From: Gadus chalcogrammus
Taxonomy: Eukaryota > Chordata > Actinopteri > Gadiformes > Gadidae
Assembly: GCF_026213295.1 (NCBI RefSeq)
Contig: NC_079412.1
Span: 20,046,726-20,110,725, forward strand
Length of the DNA: 64,000 bases
Direction of reading: 5' to 3'
The position numbers and the translations under genes are program-made. Under the pieces are notes generated by a model. The model made no database searches and was not told the DNA's origin. It saw only the letters and a list, made by a program, of their open reading frames with translations. Each line of letters starts with the position of its first letter. Within the stretch, counting starts at the first letter, position 1. Shown here in pieces: positions 8,832-20,444 of this stretch.

Positions 8832-11495
8832 CTAATCTTGAATGGGAATGTGACGCTTCAAGGTGACAAATCGCCTTTGCTCAAAAGCATATGCTGCAAG
8901 AGGGTAGGAGTCTGTTAATTCCTGTTGCTCAAGGATTGTCACTTGTCTTGTGGATTCCAATTCAAATGCCCTAAGGTGCTCCCAGTACCAGGAATGAAGA
9001 CACTTGACAGCAAATGCAAGCTGACCACGCATAACGAGGATTAGATTTAGTTCAACAAAGTCTGGAAGCCCTCCAGTTGATCCGTAGGGCAAGATCATTC
9101 CCACTGAGTAACAGGTGCCATAGCAAGTCACAGTATTGGTCACCTGAACACACGTCTCTCCAGGAAATTTTCTTTGCACTGCTTCCTGTATGTTTTCCTT
9201 GAGGACATCCACAGGCACTGTGGACAGATTTGAGACACTGAGGGCAGGTTTCAGTATGTCTGTGCCATGAAAATGGTAAGCCAGCATGAACTGATGTTTA
9301 ACAGCCAGAGATAGTAAAATGTTCCGAAAACAGCTGGTATGTCGAACGACTCGCTTAAAGAAACTGTGCTTAGCTTCGAAGCGCATCGTCCACAGAGCTG
9401 CTAGCGGTCCAAAGGCCTTGATGAGCTGGGGATAATGCTCTAGAAAATGGTGCTTTGGCAGAAGTTTTGCCTCTGGAAAAACCTGAAGGTATCTATGCCT
9501 GTGCTCTGCTATTTTAATGTCAAGGTGTCTAATTGTTTCATCTGTGTGAACTGGAGAAACAACTAGTTCAACGATGTCTTTCAGATCCATTAGGAGATGC
9601 CATGCTGGTTCGCTCTCTGGGACTTTGAAACCAATGATGAGAGGAAGCAGGCGCAACAGGCACCAGTTTTCATGAGCGTTTCCTCCCACACTCCTTCGGG
9701 TGGCAAAGTTCAGCGGGACAGGCTGTGGGCTGTCAGTTTTGTCAGTCCACTTGTAGGGGAACTGTCTGATGAGGTCATTGACTTGAAATAAAGTGAAGTA
9801 TTTTTTCTTAATCAGATCATTTAGGCACAGAGCCAACTCCCGAGGCACTATTCCCTCGAACAGGTCATGGAGCAAGTCTGGTGGATATCCTGACAAAACA
9901 TGAAAATGTTGTAATTTATTAGTTAAGGGACACTGCCTTTTCACACCGAAGCAATGAGTGAGAGTGGGATTTTCTGAAGCTGTTTGAACATGAAGAGAAT
10001 GTTCCTGCCTTGTTCTTGCTCGGAAGGATCCAGCTCTTACTTCTTTCTTCTGAAACTCGGAGAGCGCTCCCAAACAAAACCGGCAGACATGAGATCCAGA
10101 AAAACTTTCCACAAAGCCACCAATGGAATGGGCACCTAAATTGTCAGCTACTACACTAACTATTGTGCCTTTAATTTTTTTTCCAAGCGCAGGAATAAAG
10201 AGCCCTTCTTCTTCCAACTGGACAAGATCTTTTAAAAGTGGCTCAAGCACTGCCTCATAACCGTACTTCTTCACATCTGTAGCCTTGCAAAGCACAGCTA
10301 AATAAATTGACTTCAGTGTAGCACGAAACTGTGGTGGAATATTTGCCAATACCCAATACACTGCAGTAATTTTATGTTTTTTGCGGGATGTTCCCAGGGG
10401 ATTGCACACCTCGAAATCGTCAATGTAGAGAAGTAGAGGAAGAGTTATGTTTTCAGTGGCTAAAAATGGATTTTCTTTAAAATGTGTTCCATCATGAAAT
10501 GACTCATATCTGCCCTCGTGAGAAGTGTATGAAGAGTTGAAAGCTTTCTCCTGTATGTCACTCAGGCTTAATATCTGTGACAAAGACTGAAGAATGGGAA
10601 CATATTGCAAGGTTCGACCTTCCTTCTTGTCAAGAATGTACTCAACAGGCTCAACTACATGAAATGTCTTCTTAAAGAACTCCCGTCTTTTGAAAGTTGT
10701 AGCTAGAGGACCATCAGATCTTAAAGCTGTGCTAATGGGGTTTGACTCACTCAACTGTTTGACTAAATCAGAGACTACTAAGTCATCAAGCACACAGTTA
10801 TGTTTCCTTAAACATGAGTTTACACTTTTTCTTATGGCAGGACCTGACACCACAGAAGATAAAACCTGGAGCTCAGCTACTACTTCAGTAATGCACTTGC
10901 TTGGCACATTGTAAATGCTCTCTAATTTCAATAAAAGGTGGCCCAACTTCAGTTCAATTTCTTCTTCTTTCAATTCTTCAGGTTCATATTCTCCTGAACA
11001 GTCATGTGCTCTTGAACACTCGTACGCCTCAGAGCAATGTGCTTCAGCAATATCATCTGTACTATTTGACCGATCTATATACTTGTGTACAATTTGGGCT
11101 CGGAAGTCATTTGAAGAATGTGCTGAGTGTTTTCGGGATCTGTGTGATGCAAAGGTTCCAAACACATTTGTAGAAAAATCACATTCTCTGAAGACACAGT
11201 GCACAGTTTGATTTTTCCTAAGATGAACTGCAAGATGTTGGAAAAAATCCTTCTCAGTTGAGAAACTAGAACTGCAAAGTTCACAACTGAAACAAATCAC
11301 TTCTGGTGTTGACTTGTTAGTTGGATGTTTCCTTGACAAATGTGATTTGAGGGTATTCCATGTTTTGAAGGAGCAGGGGCAATCAGCATGTAAACAGGGA
11401 AGAAATTCGCTGTGGTCGTGCCTTAACCTGTAGTGCCTCAAAAGTTCATTTGTTTCAGGGGCAGCATAGGTACAGATCTTGCAAATCCATCCCAT
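8832..11495 (-). CDS. CACTA/EnSpm-like DDE transposase with N-terminal C2H2 zinc fingers
   Basis: A single open frame of 887 residues. Residues 1-125 hold four C2H2-type fingers (CKIC...H-x4-H; a CLHADCPCSF variant; CELC...H-x3-H; CVFREC...H-x4-H), probably for DNA binding. The core has the order seen in tnp2-type CACTA transposases: LLLYIDDFEVCNPLG (candidate first Asp, 359/360), VVADNLGAHS (second, Asp451) followed by a CRFC knuckle (471-474), PPDLLHDLFEG (about 538-548), and GPLAALWTMRFEAKH (candidate Glu707). The family assignment is by motif order recalled, not by a search. The frame is intact with no internal stop, so the protein could be active or only recently silenced. It ends ...HIPIQD. 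The second gene starts about 400 bp downstream on the same strand. Confidence 0.85.
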   Translation of the reverse strand: MGWICKICTYAAPETNELLRHYRLRHDHSEFLPCLHADCPCSFKTWNTLKSHLSRKHPTNKSTPEVICFSCELCSSSFSTEKDFFQHLAVHLRKNQTVHCVFRECDFSTNVFGTFASHRSRKHSAHSSNDFRAQIVHKYIDRSNSTDDIAEAHCSEAYECSRAHDCSGEYEPEELKEEEIELKLGHLLLKLESIYNVPSKCITEVVAELQVLSSVVSGPAIRKSVNSCLRKHNCVLDDLVVSDLVKQLSESNPISTALRSDGPLATTFKRREFFKKTFHVVEPVEYILDKKEGRTLQYVPILQSLSQILSLSDIQEKAFNSSYTSHEGRYESFHDGTHFKENPFLATENITLPLLLYIDDFEVCNPLGTSRKKHKITAVYWVLANIPPQFRATLKSIYLAVLCKATDVKKYGYEAVLEPLLKDLVQLEEEGLFIPALGKKIKGTIVSVVADNLGAHSIGGFVESFSGSHVCRFCLGALSEFQKKEVRAGSFRARTRQEHSLHVQTASENPTLTHCFGVKRQCPLTNKLQHFHVLSGYPPDLLHDLFEGIVPRELALCLNDLIKKKYFTLFQVNDLIRQFPYKWTDKTDSPQPVPLNFATRRSVGGNAHENWCLLRLLPLIIGFKVPESEPAWHLLMDLKDIVELVVSPVHTDETIRHLDIKIAEHRHRYLQVFPEAKLLPKHHFLEHYPQLIKAFGPLAALWTMRFEAKHSFFKRVVRHTSCFRNILLSLAVKHQFMLAYHFHGTDILKPALSVSNLSTVPVDVLKENIQEAVQRKFPGETCVQVTNTVTCYGTCYSVGMILPYGSTGGLPDFVELNLILVMRGQLAFAVKCLHSWYWEHLRAFELESTRQVTILEQQELTDSYPLAAYAFEQRRFVTLKRHIPIQD

Positions 11496-13232
11496 TAAGA
11501 AAAAAATCCAGAGTTTAGATCCAAGTACCTTCAGGCTTGGATGGAAAGGGGTGGTCTATTTGGAGGAGGTCAGGATAGGAGTCACCGGGGAGATTCAGTG
11601 AGACGCCAATTTAAGGACCCAGCTTCTGTGTAGTAGCAAAATCTCCCCGTCTGTTCTCAAAAGTAAAAAAGAAAAAGAAAAAAAGTATTTTTCACGACAT
11701 CTTTGCGCTCATCTTAAAAGAAAACTGCACTCTGTCTTTAGAGTGTGTGTGTGAAAAGGTGATTTTTACACAAATGTATGGAACCTTTGCATCACACAAA
11801 TCAGGCAACACGTTCTTAAGAGCGACTTTCTGGCACAAATTACACATGACCGTATGAACATCAGTCAAATATTACAGATGATATTGTTCTGATGCATATG
11901 AGAGTTCAGGACCATATGACTGTACAGGAGGGCGGAGGCTAAGAAATTGGAATTTAGGCCACCTTTAACCTGGTGATCAGGTAAGTTTATCTTTTATTCT
12001 GACAGCCTGCATCAAGATAATATACTGTAATTTTTCCCACAGGTAAACAGGTAAGTTTATCTTTTGCTACATTTTGGACTGGGCTGTCACAACAATTTTC
12101 TCAGTGAAAGGCCAACTGAATCTCTGCCCCCAATATGATAATTCTCTTTTTTTCGGACCTCCTAGCATGTCCGCTGTGTATAATGTATTTTTATTGTTTG
12201 TTGTTTTTTTTCTTGTATTCTATGGATATTGTAATTGACTATGTGCTAAATAAATCAAAATCAAATCAAAATAATCCATAAACTACTTGAAATAATCTAA
12301 CATTTGCCCACTTTCCCCACAAAACTGTCTGTACATACCTTCATCCAGCGTGCTTGACACGATAAATCACCTGGTAAGGATACAATGACATAGTTAGTAA
12401 CCTACCACTAAAGAAACAAAATCAAAATAAATAATTCATCTTTTAAATTACAGAACATTTGCAAACACTACAATTAACTACAATTTACAATACAATACAA
12501 TCTACAATACAATACAATCTACAATACAATTAACCTAGTGTTTCTATATAGTGTAAATAATTGTATTTACACTATATAGAAACACTAGGTTAATGAGAAT
12601 CATGCATCTCTATAAAGTCGGCTGACTATTTTCAGCTTTATAAAAAAATGCATTTCCGAGCTAATTCAAGAAGGATTGTAGTTTAGTTTAATCAATTTAT
12701 TGAACATGAAAACAAAACATTGTAAATCATTTATTTAACTCAGAAAGTAGGAACATTTTCTCAACCCATTAATAAACACTTAATCTTTGGAAAAACATTG
12801 TTTTCACTGGGCAGGAAGACTATGACAAATTGTCATCTCAGTTCATCTCATGCTGCAGTTCACCCCGGACTGCACTGCACTGCACTGAGTCACACTGAGT
12901 TTGACGGTTGAACGCTGATTGGCTGTTACGTTACACATGTCACTCAGTGGCCACGCTGTTGAAGCTGATTGGCTGTCATCACTTGAAATTCGCGTCAAAG
13001 TTGAAATATTTGAACTCGAGCGAATTTGTCGCGCCACAAATCCTCGTGAACGCGCTCGCCTGTGCACGCCGAAATTGTGGCGCGACAAATCAAAATCTGT
13101 CGCCGGTTTTCTCTCGCGAAAGATTTGCGCGATACGCGTCTCTACGTTCACTTTGTATGGGATCTTGTCGCCCCGTCGCGTTTTGGTGTGATCGCACCTT
13201 TAGTGTTTCGTTTGGGTGGCATTGCTTGGTAC
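11496..13232. other. Transposon interior upstream of the transposase
   Basis: It presumably contains the transposase promoter, but no motif is clear. Short ACAATACAATCT tandem repeats lie at 12482-12530 and a palindrome at 12529-12594. Bases 12840-13232 are CpG-rich and contain many TGTCGCGCC/GGCGCGACA-like words, possibly a fragment of another MITE. Confidence 0.4.
12529..12594. repeat. Perfect 30-bp palindrome with 6-nt loop
   Basis: The arms at 12529-12558 and 12565-12594 are exact reverse complements (core CTAGTGTTTCTATATAGTG). It could form a cruciform or hairpin. It is either a small nested MITE or an element-internal structure. Confidence 0.9.
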
Positions 13233-14422
13233 CAGTGGCGTTTCTACATTAGGGGCAGGTGGGGCAGTGCCCCACCAGACCCACGAGATGGCGCTGTTGA
13301 GCAGAAGGCTCAATCCATTCCTACTTCGTGGCAAACTATATATATATTTTTATATGCAAAGTAGCGTACATATTTGTGTGAATAAACTTGACTCACAAGC
13401 ATTATTGCCTTGTTTTGGAGTAATTTGATTCGTGTGTTCTACTGCCTGTGTGCTTGCTTGAATGAACGTTATGTCTATATTTCCGTTTCCTGTTTCCGGA
13501 GGGGCAAAGACCCACGCTGCCCCACCGTTACCATAGAAACACCAATGAGCGCGAACCACACCGGCCAAAGTTAACATTGAGGCTAGGGGCAATTTCAAAT
13601 TTGCCCCTAGACGTTAACTGCGTAATCTACGTATTCTACGTAATGTAGACTGGGATAATGCGAAACCCGCGAGAACTCTACCCCGAGACTAAGCAAAAAA
13701 AACATACAGTGAGAGTGAGAGTTACAGGAGACTTACAGATGAGTTCGCTATCGGTAGATTTTACACAATTTTGAAAGAGTTTTTTAATTAATGAATAACA
13801 ATGAATAACGTAGATTATTTGCTGAGGGTGCAATTCAGCACATTGCCGCAAGAAGAAAAATTAGAAACAAAACGTTTGGGACCACACAGACCAGACGACT
13901 TCATTCTGAACCAGCCTGGTGAGAAAACGAACCGAAATTTCAAGATGGAGTGGTTTGAAAGAAAGACATGGCTAACTGCGAGCACAACAAAAAGAGCACT
14001 GTTTTGCTTTCCATGCCTTCTTTTTGGAAATACCACTAACACAGACTCAGTTTGGACCACTGATGGCTTTAAAGACCTGAAGCATCTGGCGGAAAGAACG
14101 GTAAAGCATGAAAGTAGAAAAGATCATATTAATTGCGCCATGAAATTGGGACTATTGGGACGGGTCGTGTGTAATATAATGCAATATTATTATTATTATT
14201 ATAGGCAACATCTTTGTGTCGTACTGAGCGCTAAAGCATGTTAAATTTATTTGAAATAGGATGTCTGCTCCCTGCTGGCACTCAAAATGCAGCCCATAGT
14301 ATACCTGACTGGTCTATATACGTAGGCCTACTGTTATAATAATCAGCTACCTCTATTTTTGTGACGTAATATGACGTCATATAATTTGCCCCACCAGAAT
14401 TTTCAGGCTAAAATCGCCACTG
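13233..14422 (+). mobile_element. Non-autonomous hAT element nested in the CACTA-like element
   Basis: It starts CAGTGGCG and ends CGCCACTG, the short inverted ends typical of hAT. A perfect 8-bp target duplication CTTGGTAC flanks it (13225-13232 and 14423-14430). Its 1190 bp carry only the N-terminal part of a ZMYM1-like/hAT transposase. It must have inserted after the CACTA-like element. Confidence 0.92.
13801..14244 (+). pseudogene. hAT transposase fragment with TTF-type zinc finger
   Basis: It reads MNNVDYLL..., LGPHRPDDF, WFERKTWLT, then ALFCFPCLLFG, GFKDLKHL and KHESRKDH. This is the TTF-type zinc finger block found at the N-terminus of ZMYM1-like hAT transposases. The catalytic domain is missing; the frame ends in unrelated sequence. 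Confidence 0.8.
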
Positions 14423-14430
14423 CTTGGTAC

Positions 14431-15224
14431 AGGTATTTAGCCGAGTTTCTCCCCGTCATTTTGGTATGCTCCATGTTATGGCTAGTGAAGGGGGCTCGGC
14501 GCTGTCTATCACCTGCGGCTGTGCTCACTGCGTTTCAGCGGCTAACAAGCAGAGCTAACTGCCTACAGCCACCGCTGCGACCAAAAACCTCCACAAATTA
14601 ACTCAAAAGCGCGGCCACCCACACGCAGACACCCACACGCAGACACACACGGGTGTTTATTTACGGCCGACTTGCATCTTAATCCCCTCGCTAATGGCTA
14701 ACCCAGCACAGGTGTGTTCTATATGCTGCCGATAACACGGCACCCGGCGCCGTCTACATCCCTGCTTACTTCAAATTACAGCTTACGGTTATTTTACTTA
14801 TACATTTCTAAAATAATATAAAACCTGAAGGACTTTAGTGTTTAACCAACTATATCACCAACATTAACTTTATTCTTACCGTAATCTTCAGTCTCCACGT
14901 TCTGGAACTTCTCCCCTCAACGGTCCTGAGACAAGCGGTTTGAACTAGTTTGCTACCCAGAATGCACCACACGGGGCGCAGTCGGAGCAGCGTAAATATA
15001 ACGAACAAATTGTATGTTGTGTGGGTCTGCATAACAAGATTTGTTGAGCCACTTAGATAAAGCTTGTTAAGAAAAAAAATCGAAATGACTTGTATTTTGA
15101 ACGAATGTAGACTAATTCACAACTTGATATATTCATGTTAAGAGACTAACTTAGTTTTTTTATGTTAATATCACTTACTTAATTATGTTACAATTACATA
15201 GTCCCAGATTTACTTTTTTCAGTG
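14431..15224. other. Right part of the CACTA-like element
   Basis: No gene is seen. A short run of ACCCACACGCAGAC repeats lies near 14620-14650. The terminal repeat is at the right edge. Confidence 0.4.
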
Positions 15225-15740
15225 TAGAGTTGTTCTTAGGCATTCTTCTTTCTTTCTATTTTCATCCTTCTCCACAAATTTTGGGACCCTACTTGTTCTG
15301 GACCCTATTCGTCACTGTATTCATGCTCAGGCTTTTATTTTATCGAGCTGTCTTTATTCGTACCTCCGTGGCTATTCCGGAAGTGATTCCGCTGACTACT
15401 GAATTACATTTACACTGTAATAATCACATCTTCCACCATCCTCGTCTTGCTAGCTGTATGATCGCAATGTTTATTTTGACAAATGTTTTACATGTAGACT
15501 TAATTTCAACAAAAATATACACCATGTTTTATGCTGAATTGTCTTTGTACAATGTAATGTGATCATTACAGCATAAATGATCTTGTAATACCAACTTTCT
15601 CAATTGACTGATTCCGAAACTGACTGCAACCGGAATTTTTTATCTTTTAAATAGCTGAAATGATCTGATCTCATAGCCTGTAATCTGAGTCATTAGGTTA
15701 GTTCTGCAAACAGCGCTCAACTATTATTGTTCTTAGGCTG
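15225..15740 (+). repeat. Direct repeats: end of copy 1 and uninterrupted copy 2
   Basis: 15225-15474 completes the first copy after the transposon. 15475-15722 repeats 4441-4666 and runs on (TTGTTCTTAGG at 15728) without a transposon. It is therefore the empty-site version. The repeat unit is about 480-500 bp. Confidence 0.8.
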
Positions 15741-16180
15741 TCTTCTTTCTTTCTCATTCCACAAATTTTCATCGGGAGACTCCATTCACCTTGAGAATTT
15801 CATTTTTAAAATGTTCATGATAGCTTGGAATCGCGCGCTACAACTTTTTCTACATCAAATAATTTCTAGATTTTTAAATATCCAACTTTTAAGTCCTTAT
15901 AATGGAAGTCAATGAGAGGTCGGCAAATTCTCGTCCGCCCATTCACTTTCACTTCAACTACTGGTTAATTTCTAACCGTTAAACTTCGTTCAAATATTTA
16001 ACCAATCACACTTGTGTCTTTAAATACATCTAAAAAAACTAGCATATATCATTTTTTTTCTTTCAGAATCAAGTTTAGATTTTAAACCTGCTTTGAATAT
16101 TTTCAGTTGTTCTCATTGACTTCTCTGACACTTCAACTTCCTCAGATTTCGTAACTTGGTCCATTGGTGTCTGTTCAAAG

Positions 16181-16273
<93 letters not shown>

Positions 16274-16466
16274 CATAAAATAGTGGATCTTATGGCCTGC
16301 ATGTGATTCACTTCTTATTGCAAATCAGCCAAAAATTGGGTCAAATAAATGTTGGCCTCAAGCTAAATGATCACGATGGGTGAAACATGAATCCACGAAT
16401 CCTACGGAGACCCTGACGCCAGGTGGTGTCTGAGCGTGCTGCTGACTCCTCCCCTTCCTCCTCCTC
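15741..16466. repeat. Spacer with (AC)n at 16182-16271
   Basis: A pure AC microsatellite of about 45 units. The rest is AT-rich with no gene recognised. Confidence 0.85.
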
Positions 16467-16523
16467 AAGCAACATGATGACCTTGGTCATCATGTTGGGT
16501 CTGGTGTAAATCGCCTCCGCCAT
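16467..16523 (-). pseudogene. C-type lectin N-terminal remnant
   Basis: The minus strand from the ATG at 16523 reads MAEAIYTRPNMMTKV, nearly the start of the intact lectin at 18119 (MAEVIYARPNMMTK), then breaks off. The upstream flank 16524-16700 matches the other copies. Confidence 0.75.
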
Positions 16524-16700
16524 ATTTTGGTCTAAAGTGTTTTCAGAGAGTTTATCTTATCCTCCTACTCCTATGAGTGCTTGGCCCTTCTGTGTGTTTT
16601 GTATGACAGCATGTCAAAGTCATAAGGGCAACTTTGATCAAACAGGAAATCTTTAACCACATGTTGCTTAATAATTCTGCTTATTGAATAACTGTGTGTC

Positions 16701-17330
16701 AGTGGTACGTCTGCAGCATCACTCAGGGTCATTTCAGTAATGTTCTGATTATTCTACTTACTTCAAAGCAATCGAAATGCACATGAAGACAATTTAATAA
16801 TATAATGGCTAGATGATTTGAAATTTGGGTTTTAATATACAATTTATTTCGAGGGAGATATTATTTAATGTTTGGCACCAATGATTGAAATATATGAAAG
16901 GAAATGTTCAGGGAAAACACTGCAATTTAAAGGATTGAAGCTGAAGAAATAGTCGATTGTCAAAAGAAACCTTCAGTCAAAAAGCAAATCAAAGATCAGT
17001 TCAATGTGGAGCTGTCTAAGTGCAGACCAGCAAGCCTATTCAGACACCAGGACACAAGTCTACTGTTCCCTCTGAACACCGTAGAACGACTAGTTAATTA
17101 ATATAAAAATGTTTTATATTGATCACACCCCATGGTACTAAAGACAAGATACAATTAAACACAGCACCCGCAGTGACCAGTGAAGTATTCATGTCAGCTC
17201 CTTTTAAGGAAGACCTTGCAGCCAATCACAGCTCTCATAGAATAATGGAACTCAAAACGTTTTTGAAAATTACAGCAAACATCTGATGGAATTGACATTT
17301 AAAAAAGTCACAAAGAAATGTTTTCATCAA
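16701..17330. other. Lectin spacer and 3' flank
   Basis: 17185-17330 matches the 3' flanks of the other lectin units. No gene is seen. Confidence 0.5.
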
Positions 17331-18119
17331 TCATTTCATTAAATTTTGCTCACAAAGCCCCCAGCTTGTTTCATCACAGCTGTCATTACGCCAGACCCAT
17401 TCAAATGTATTCTCCCAGTCCCTCTTTAAGCAGTTCTTGTCCTCACCACCAACAGGTCCCCCTCCTCTCCAGGAGGGGTTATCCAGTGACAGGACGGTCC
17501 CATCAACCCATCTCCATATCCCTTCACCGGCCGCATCTGTCGCTCCGAGCCACAATAACTTGTTGTACAAGCTGTTAATGAAGTCCATCTCCTCTTTACT
17601 GTCCACAACCACCAGATCTGCTCCGTGGGAAACACAGAACTGCCTGCTCTTATTCCAGGATCCCAACACGTTGTTAATCCGGTAACATTTACAACCAAAC
17701 CTATTCCAACCATCTGGACAGTCCTGTTTACAAAGCAGTGTGTCTCTTTGTTCTGTTATATTCTTCAGCCTTTGGAGAAGTTGCTCCATGTCTCTGTCCA
17801 TGCTTACAGTCTTCTCCATGTCGGTCCTGTATTTAACGGCCAACCCCAGCAGTCCAGCCAGCAGGACAACAGACAGCAGGCCCAGAAGCACCACCACAGC
17901 CCTGATAGGACACCAAGGAGGACTCACAGCGTCCGGCCGCTGACTTCTTCCTGTTCCCAGAGACTTGGAGGACTCCTCTGTCCCCACAGAGTCCTGCTGT
18001 TGATCTCTGAGGCTCTCCAGGCTAGCGTAGATGTCCACTATCCTCTCCTCTCTCTCTCCTTGTGTATACCTGGTGGCCTTGGTCATCATGTTGGGTCTGG
18101 CGTAAATCACCTCAGCCAT
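17331..18119 (-). CDS. C-type lectin-like type II membrane receptor (intact, intronless, second copy)
   Basis: A 262-residue protein from the ATG at 18119 (MAEVIYARPN). The frame is open 36 codons further up, but this Met matches the start of every other copy. The tail (1-72) has the same IYASL motif (Tyr31), and the membrane segment is 73-95. The neck is about ten residues longer than in the other copy (MEKTVSMDRD, MEQLLQRL) and could form a short coiled coil. The lectin-like domain spans about 134-258 with LLWLGATD, WRWVDG and WVWRNDSC. The EPN/QPD sugar motif is absent (GGGPVGGEDKNC), as in the first copy. Most differences between the two copies fall in the neck and the ligand-facing loop, while the tail and membrane segment are nearly identical. 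This suggests either recent duplication with selection or gene conversion. No introns. Confidence 0.9.
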   Translation of the reverse strand: MAEVIYARPNMMTKATRYTQGEREERIVDIYASLESLRDQQQDSVGTEESSKSLGTGRSQRPDAVSPPWCPIRAVVVLLGLLSVVLLAGLLGLAVKYRTDMEKTVSMDRDMEQLLQRLKNITEQRDTLLCKQDCPDGWNRFGCKCYRINNVLGSWNKSRQFCVSHGADLVVVDSKEEMDFINSLYNKLLWLGATDAAGEGIWRWVDGTVLSLDNPSWRGGGPVGGEDKNCLKRDWENTFEWVWRNDSCDETSWGLCEQNLMK

Positions 18120-18924
<805 letters not shown>

Positions 18925-18974
18925 GCTATTGTATTCTAATCTATACAATGCTACCCTTTACATTTAATTTGATA

Positions 18975-19985
18975 ATAACGACAGTGTTACCCCTTATGTT
19001 TTTTTTCCATGATGACTGATGAGAAACAACAGTGTTACCCCTTATATTTTATTTGACAAGGGCAATTATTAATTTATTTTCAAATATGTTTTTTTTCATG
19101 ACGACCAATAAAGTACGACAGTGTTACCCCTTATATCTTATTTGACAAAGACAACAGTGTGAACCCTTATTTTTTTTTCATGACGACCAATAAAAAACAA
19201 CAGTGTTACCCCTTATGTTTTTTTTGATGACGACCAATTAAAAACGACTGTGTTACCCCTTATGTTTTTTTCATGACGACCGATAAAAAACCACAGTGTT
19301 ACCCCTTGTGTTTTTTTTCATGACGACCAATAAAAAAAAACAGTGATACCCCTTATGTTTTTTTTCATGACGACCGATAAAAAACAACAGTGTCACCCCT
19401 CATGTTTCATTTGATAAAAACGACAGTGTTACCCCCTATCTTTTATTCGATACATTTCGACAGTGTTACCCTTTATGTTTCATTTGACAGGGACAATTTT
19501 TTTTCATGGTTTTTTTTCATACGACCCCTTATATTTTATTTGACAAAGACAACAGTGTGACCCCTTATTTTTTTTTCATGATGACCGATACAAAATGACA
19601 GTGTTTCCCCCTTATGATTTTTTTCATGACGACCGATAAAAAATGACAGTGTTAGCCTACCCCTCATGTTGTTCTTCATGACGACCGATAAAAAACAACA
19701 GTGTCACCCCTTATGTTTCATTTGATGAAAACGGCAGTGTTACCCCCTATCTTTTATTCGATACATTTCGACAGCGTTACCCCTTATGGATTTTTCATGA
19801 CGACAGATAAAAAACGACAGTGTTACCCTTTATGTTTCATTTGATAAAAACGACAGTGTTACCCCTTATGTTTTTTTCCCATGATGACTGATGAAAAACA
19901 ACAGTGTTACCCCTTATATTTTATTTGACAGGGACAATTTTCTTTCATATGTTTTTTTCTCATGACGACCAATAAAAAACCAAAG
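18975..19985 (+). repeat. Satellite of ~45-50-bp units, block 1
   Basis: The repeating theme is CAGTGTTACCCCTTATG + T-run + CATGACGACCGATAAAAAAC. There are about 20 imperfect copies, some with a variant segment (TTTGATAAAAACGACAGTG). The same family resumes at 20445. Confidence 0.92.
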
Positions 19986-20004
19986 TGGTACCCCGGTCGA
20001 CGTT

Positions 20005-20400
20005 TTTGCAGGGATCCGAACCTGAGCTGTTTAGAGTATTAACCTCCAAACTTATCAATGCACCATCAAGACACCGAATAAAGTCAACACAATGGTTATA
20101 CTTGACTTTATAATTCGCATGAAATAGAGATTAGAGTCTTCCAACAGAGGACATCAACCGGACTTGAACCCCGGTCTCCAGGGGGTTAGCTCACAGCTCT
20201 CTCCACTTCCCACTGAGATTTATAATTTAAATATGTCTGTGGTCATATATGACAGTGCAATAGACATGATAGCATTACGTTTCAAATTAAAGATGTGTTT
20301 TCCACAGAAATTGAGCCGCGGTCGCCAGTGGGTTAGGCAGAGTGCACTCCCCTGCACCACTGAGGCGGTGACAATTCACAATGATCAATCATCAATAAAG
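20005..20400 (-). repeat. Three tRNA-like sequences between the satellite blocks
   Basis: On the minus strand three spots about 150 bp apart carry a tRNA B-box-like word: GGTTCGGATCC (about 20014), GGTTCAAGTCC (about 20164) and the weaker GGCTCAATTTC (about 20310). The first has a 5-bp stem with loop GTTAATA placed like an anticodon arm. The last two share CTCAGTGG...GCTAACCC/GCCTAACCC...GCGACC. None folds as a complete tRNA by eye, so they are probably tRNA-derived repeats or pseudo-tRNAs. Confidence 0.4.
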
Positions 20401-20444
20401 AGAATATACATGACATTAAAATGTATGTGTGTTTTTCTATTGTT

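Larger units (their letters stand above)
4667..15224 (-). mobile_element. Complete CACTA/EnSpm-like DNA transposon, about 10.6 kb
   Basis: The left end begins CACTGATAAAAATAAAGTG at 4667. The right end, read on the other strand from 15224, begins CACTGAAAAAAGTAAA. These are imperfect terminal repeats of the CACTA type. TA lies on both sides (4665-4666 and 15225-15226). Removing 4667-15224 plus one TA restores host sequence that matches the paralogous uninterrupted repeat at 15475-15740. Both internal genes are on the minus strand: a zinc-finger DDE transposase (11495-8832) and a spliced second gene (8439-6009). Later insertions are nested inside: a hAT element (13233-14422) and, near the left end, a foldback with a minisatellite. 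A long imperfect palindrome next to the left end may be part of the subterminal repeats. The second gene has a frameshift, so this copy may no longer be autonomous. Confidence 0.82.

Noticed and set aside
12908..13364. Overlapping 90-114 residue frames on + and -
   Set aside because: A GC-rich patch with several overlapping frames and no domain. It also crosses the hAT insertion point.
15185..15562. 125-residue frame on + at the transposon's right edge
   Set aside because: It spans the transposon end and host repeat, with no homology; a chance frame.
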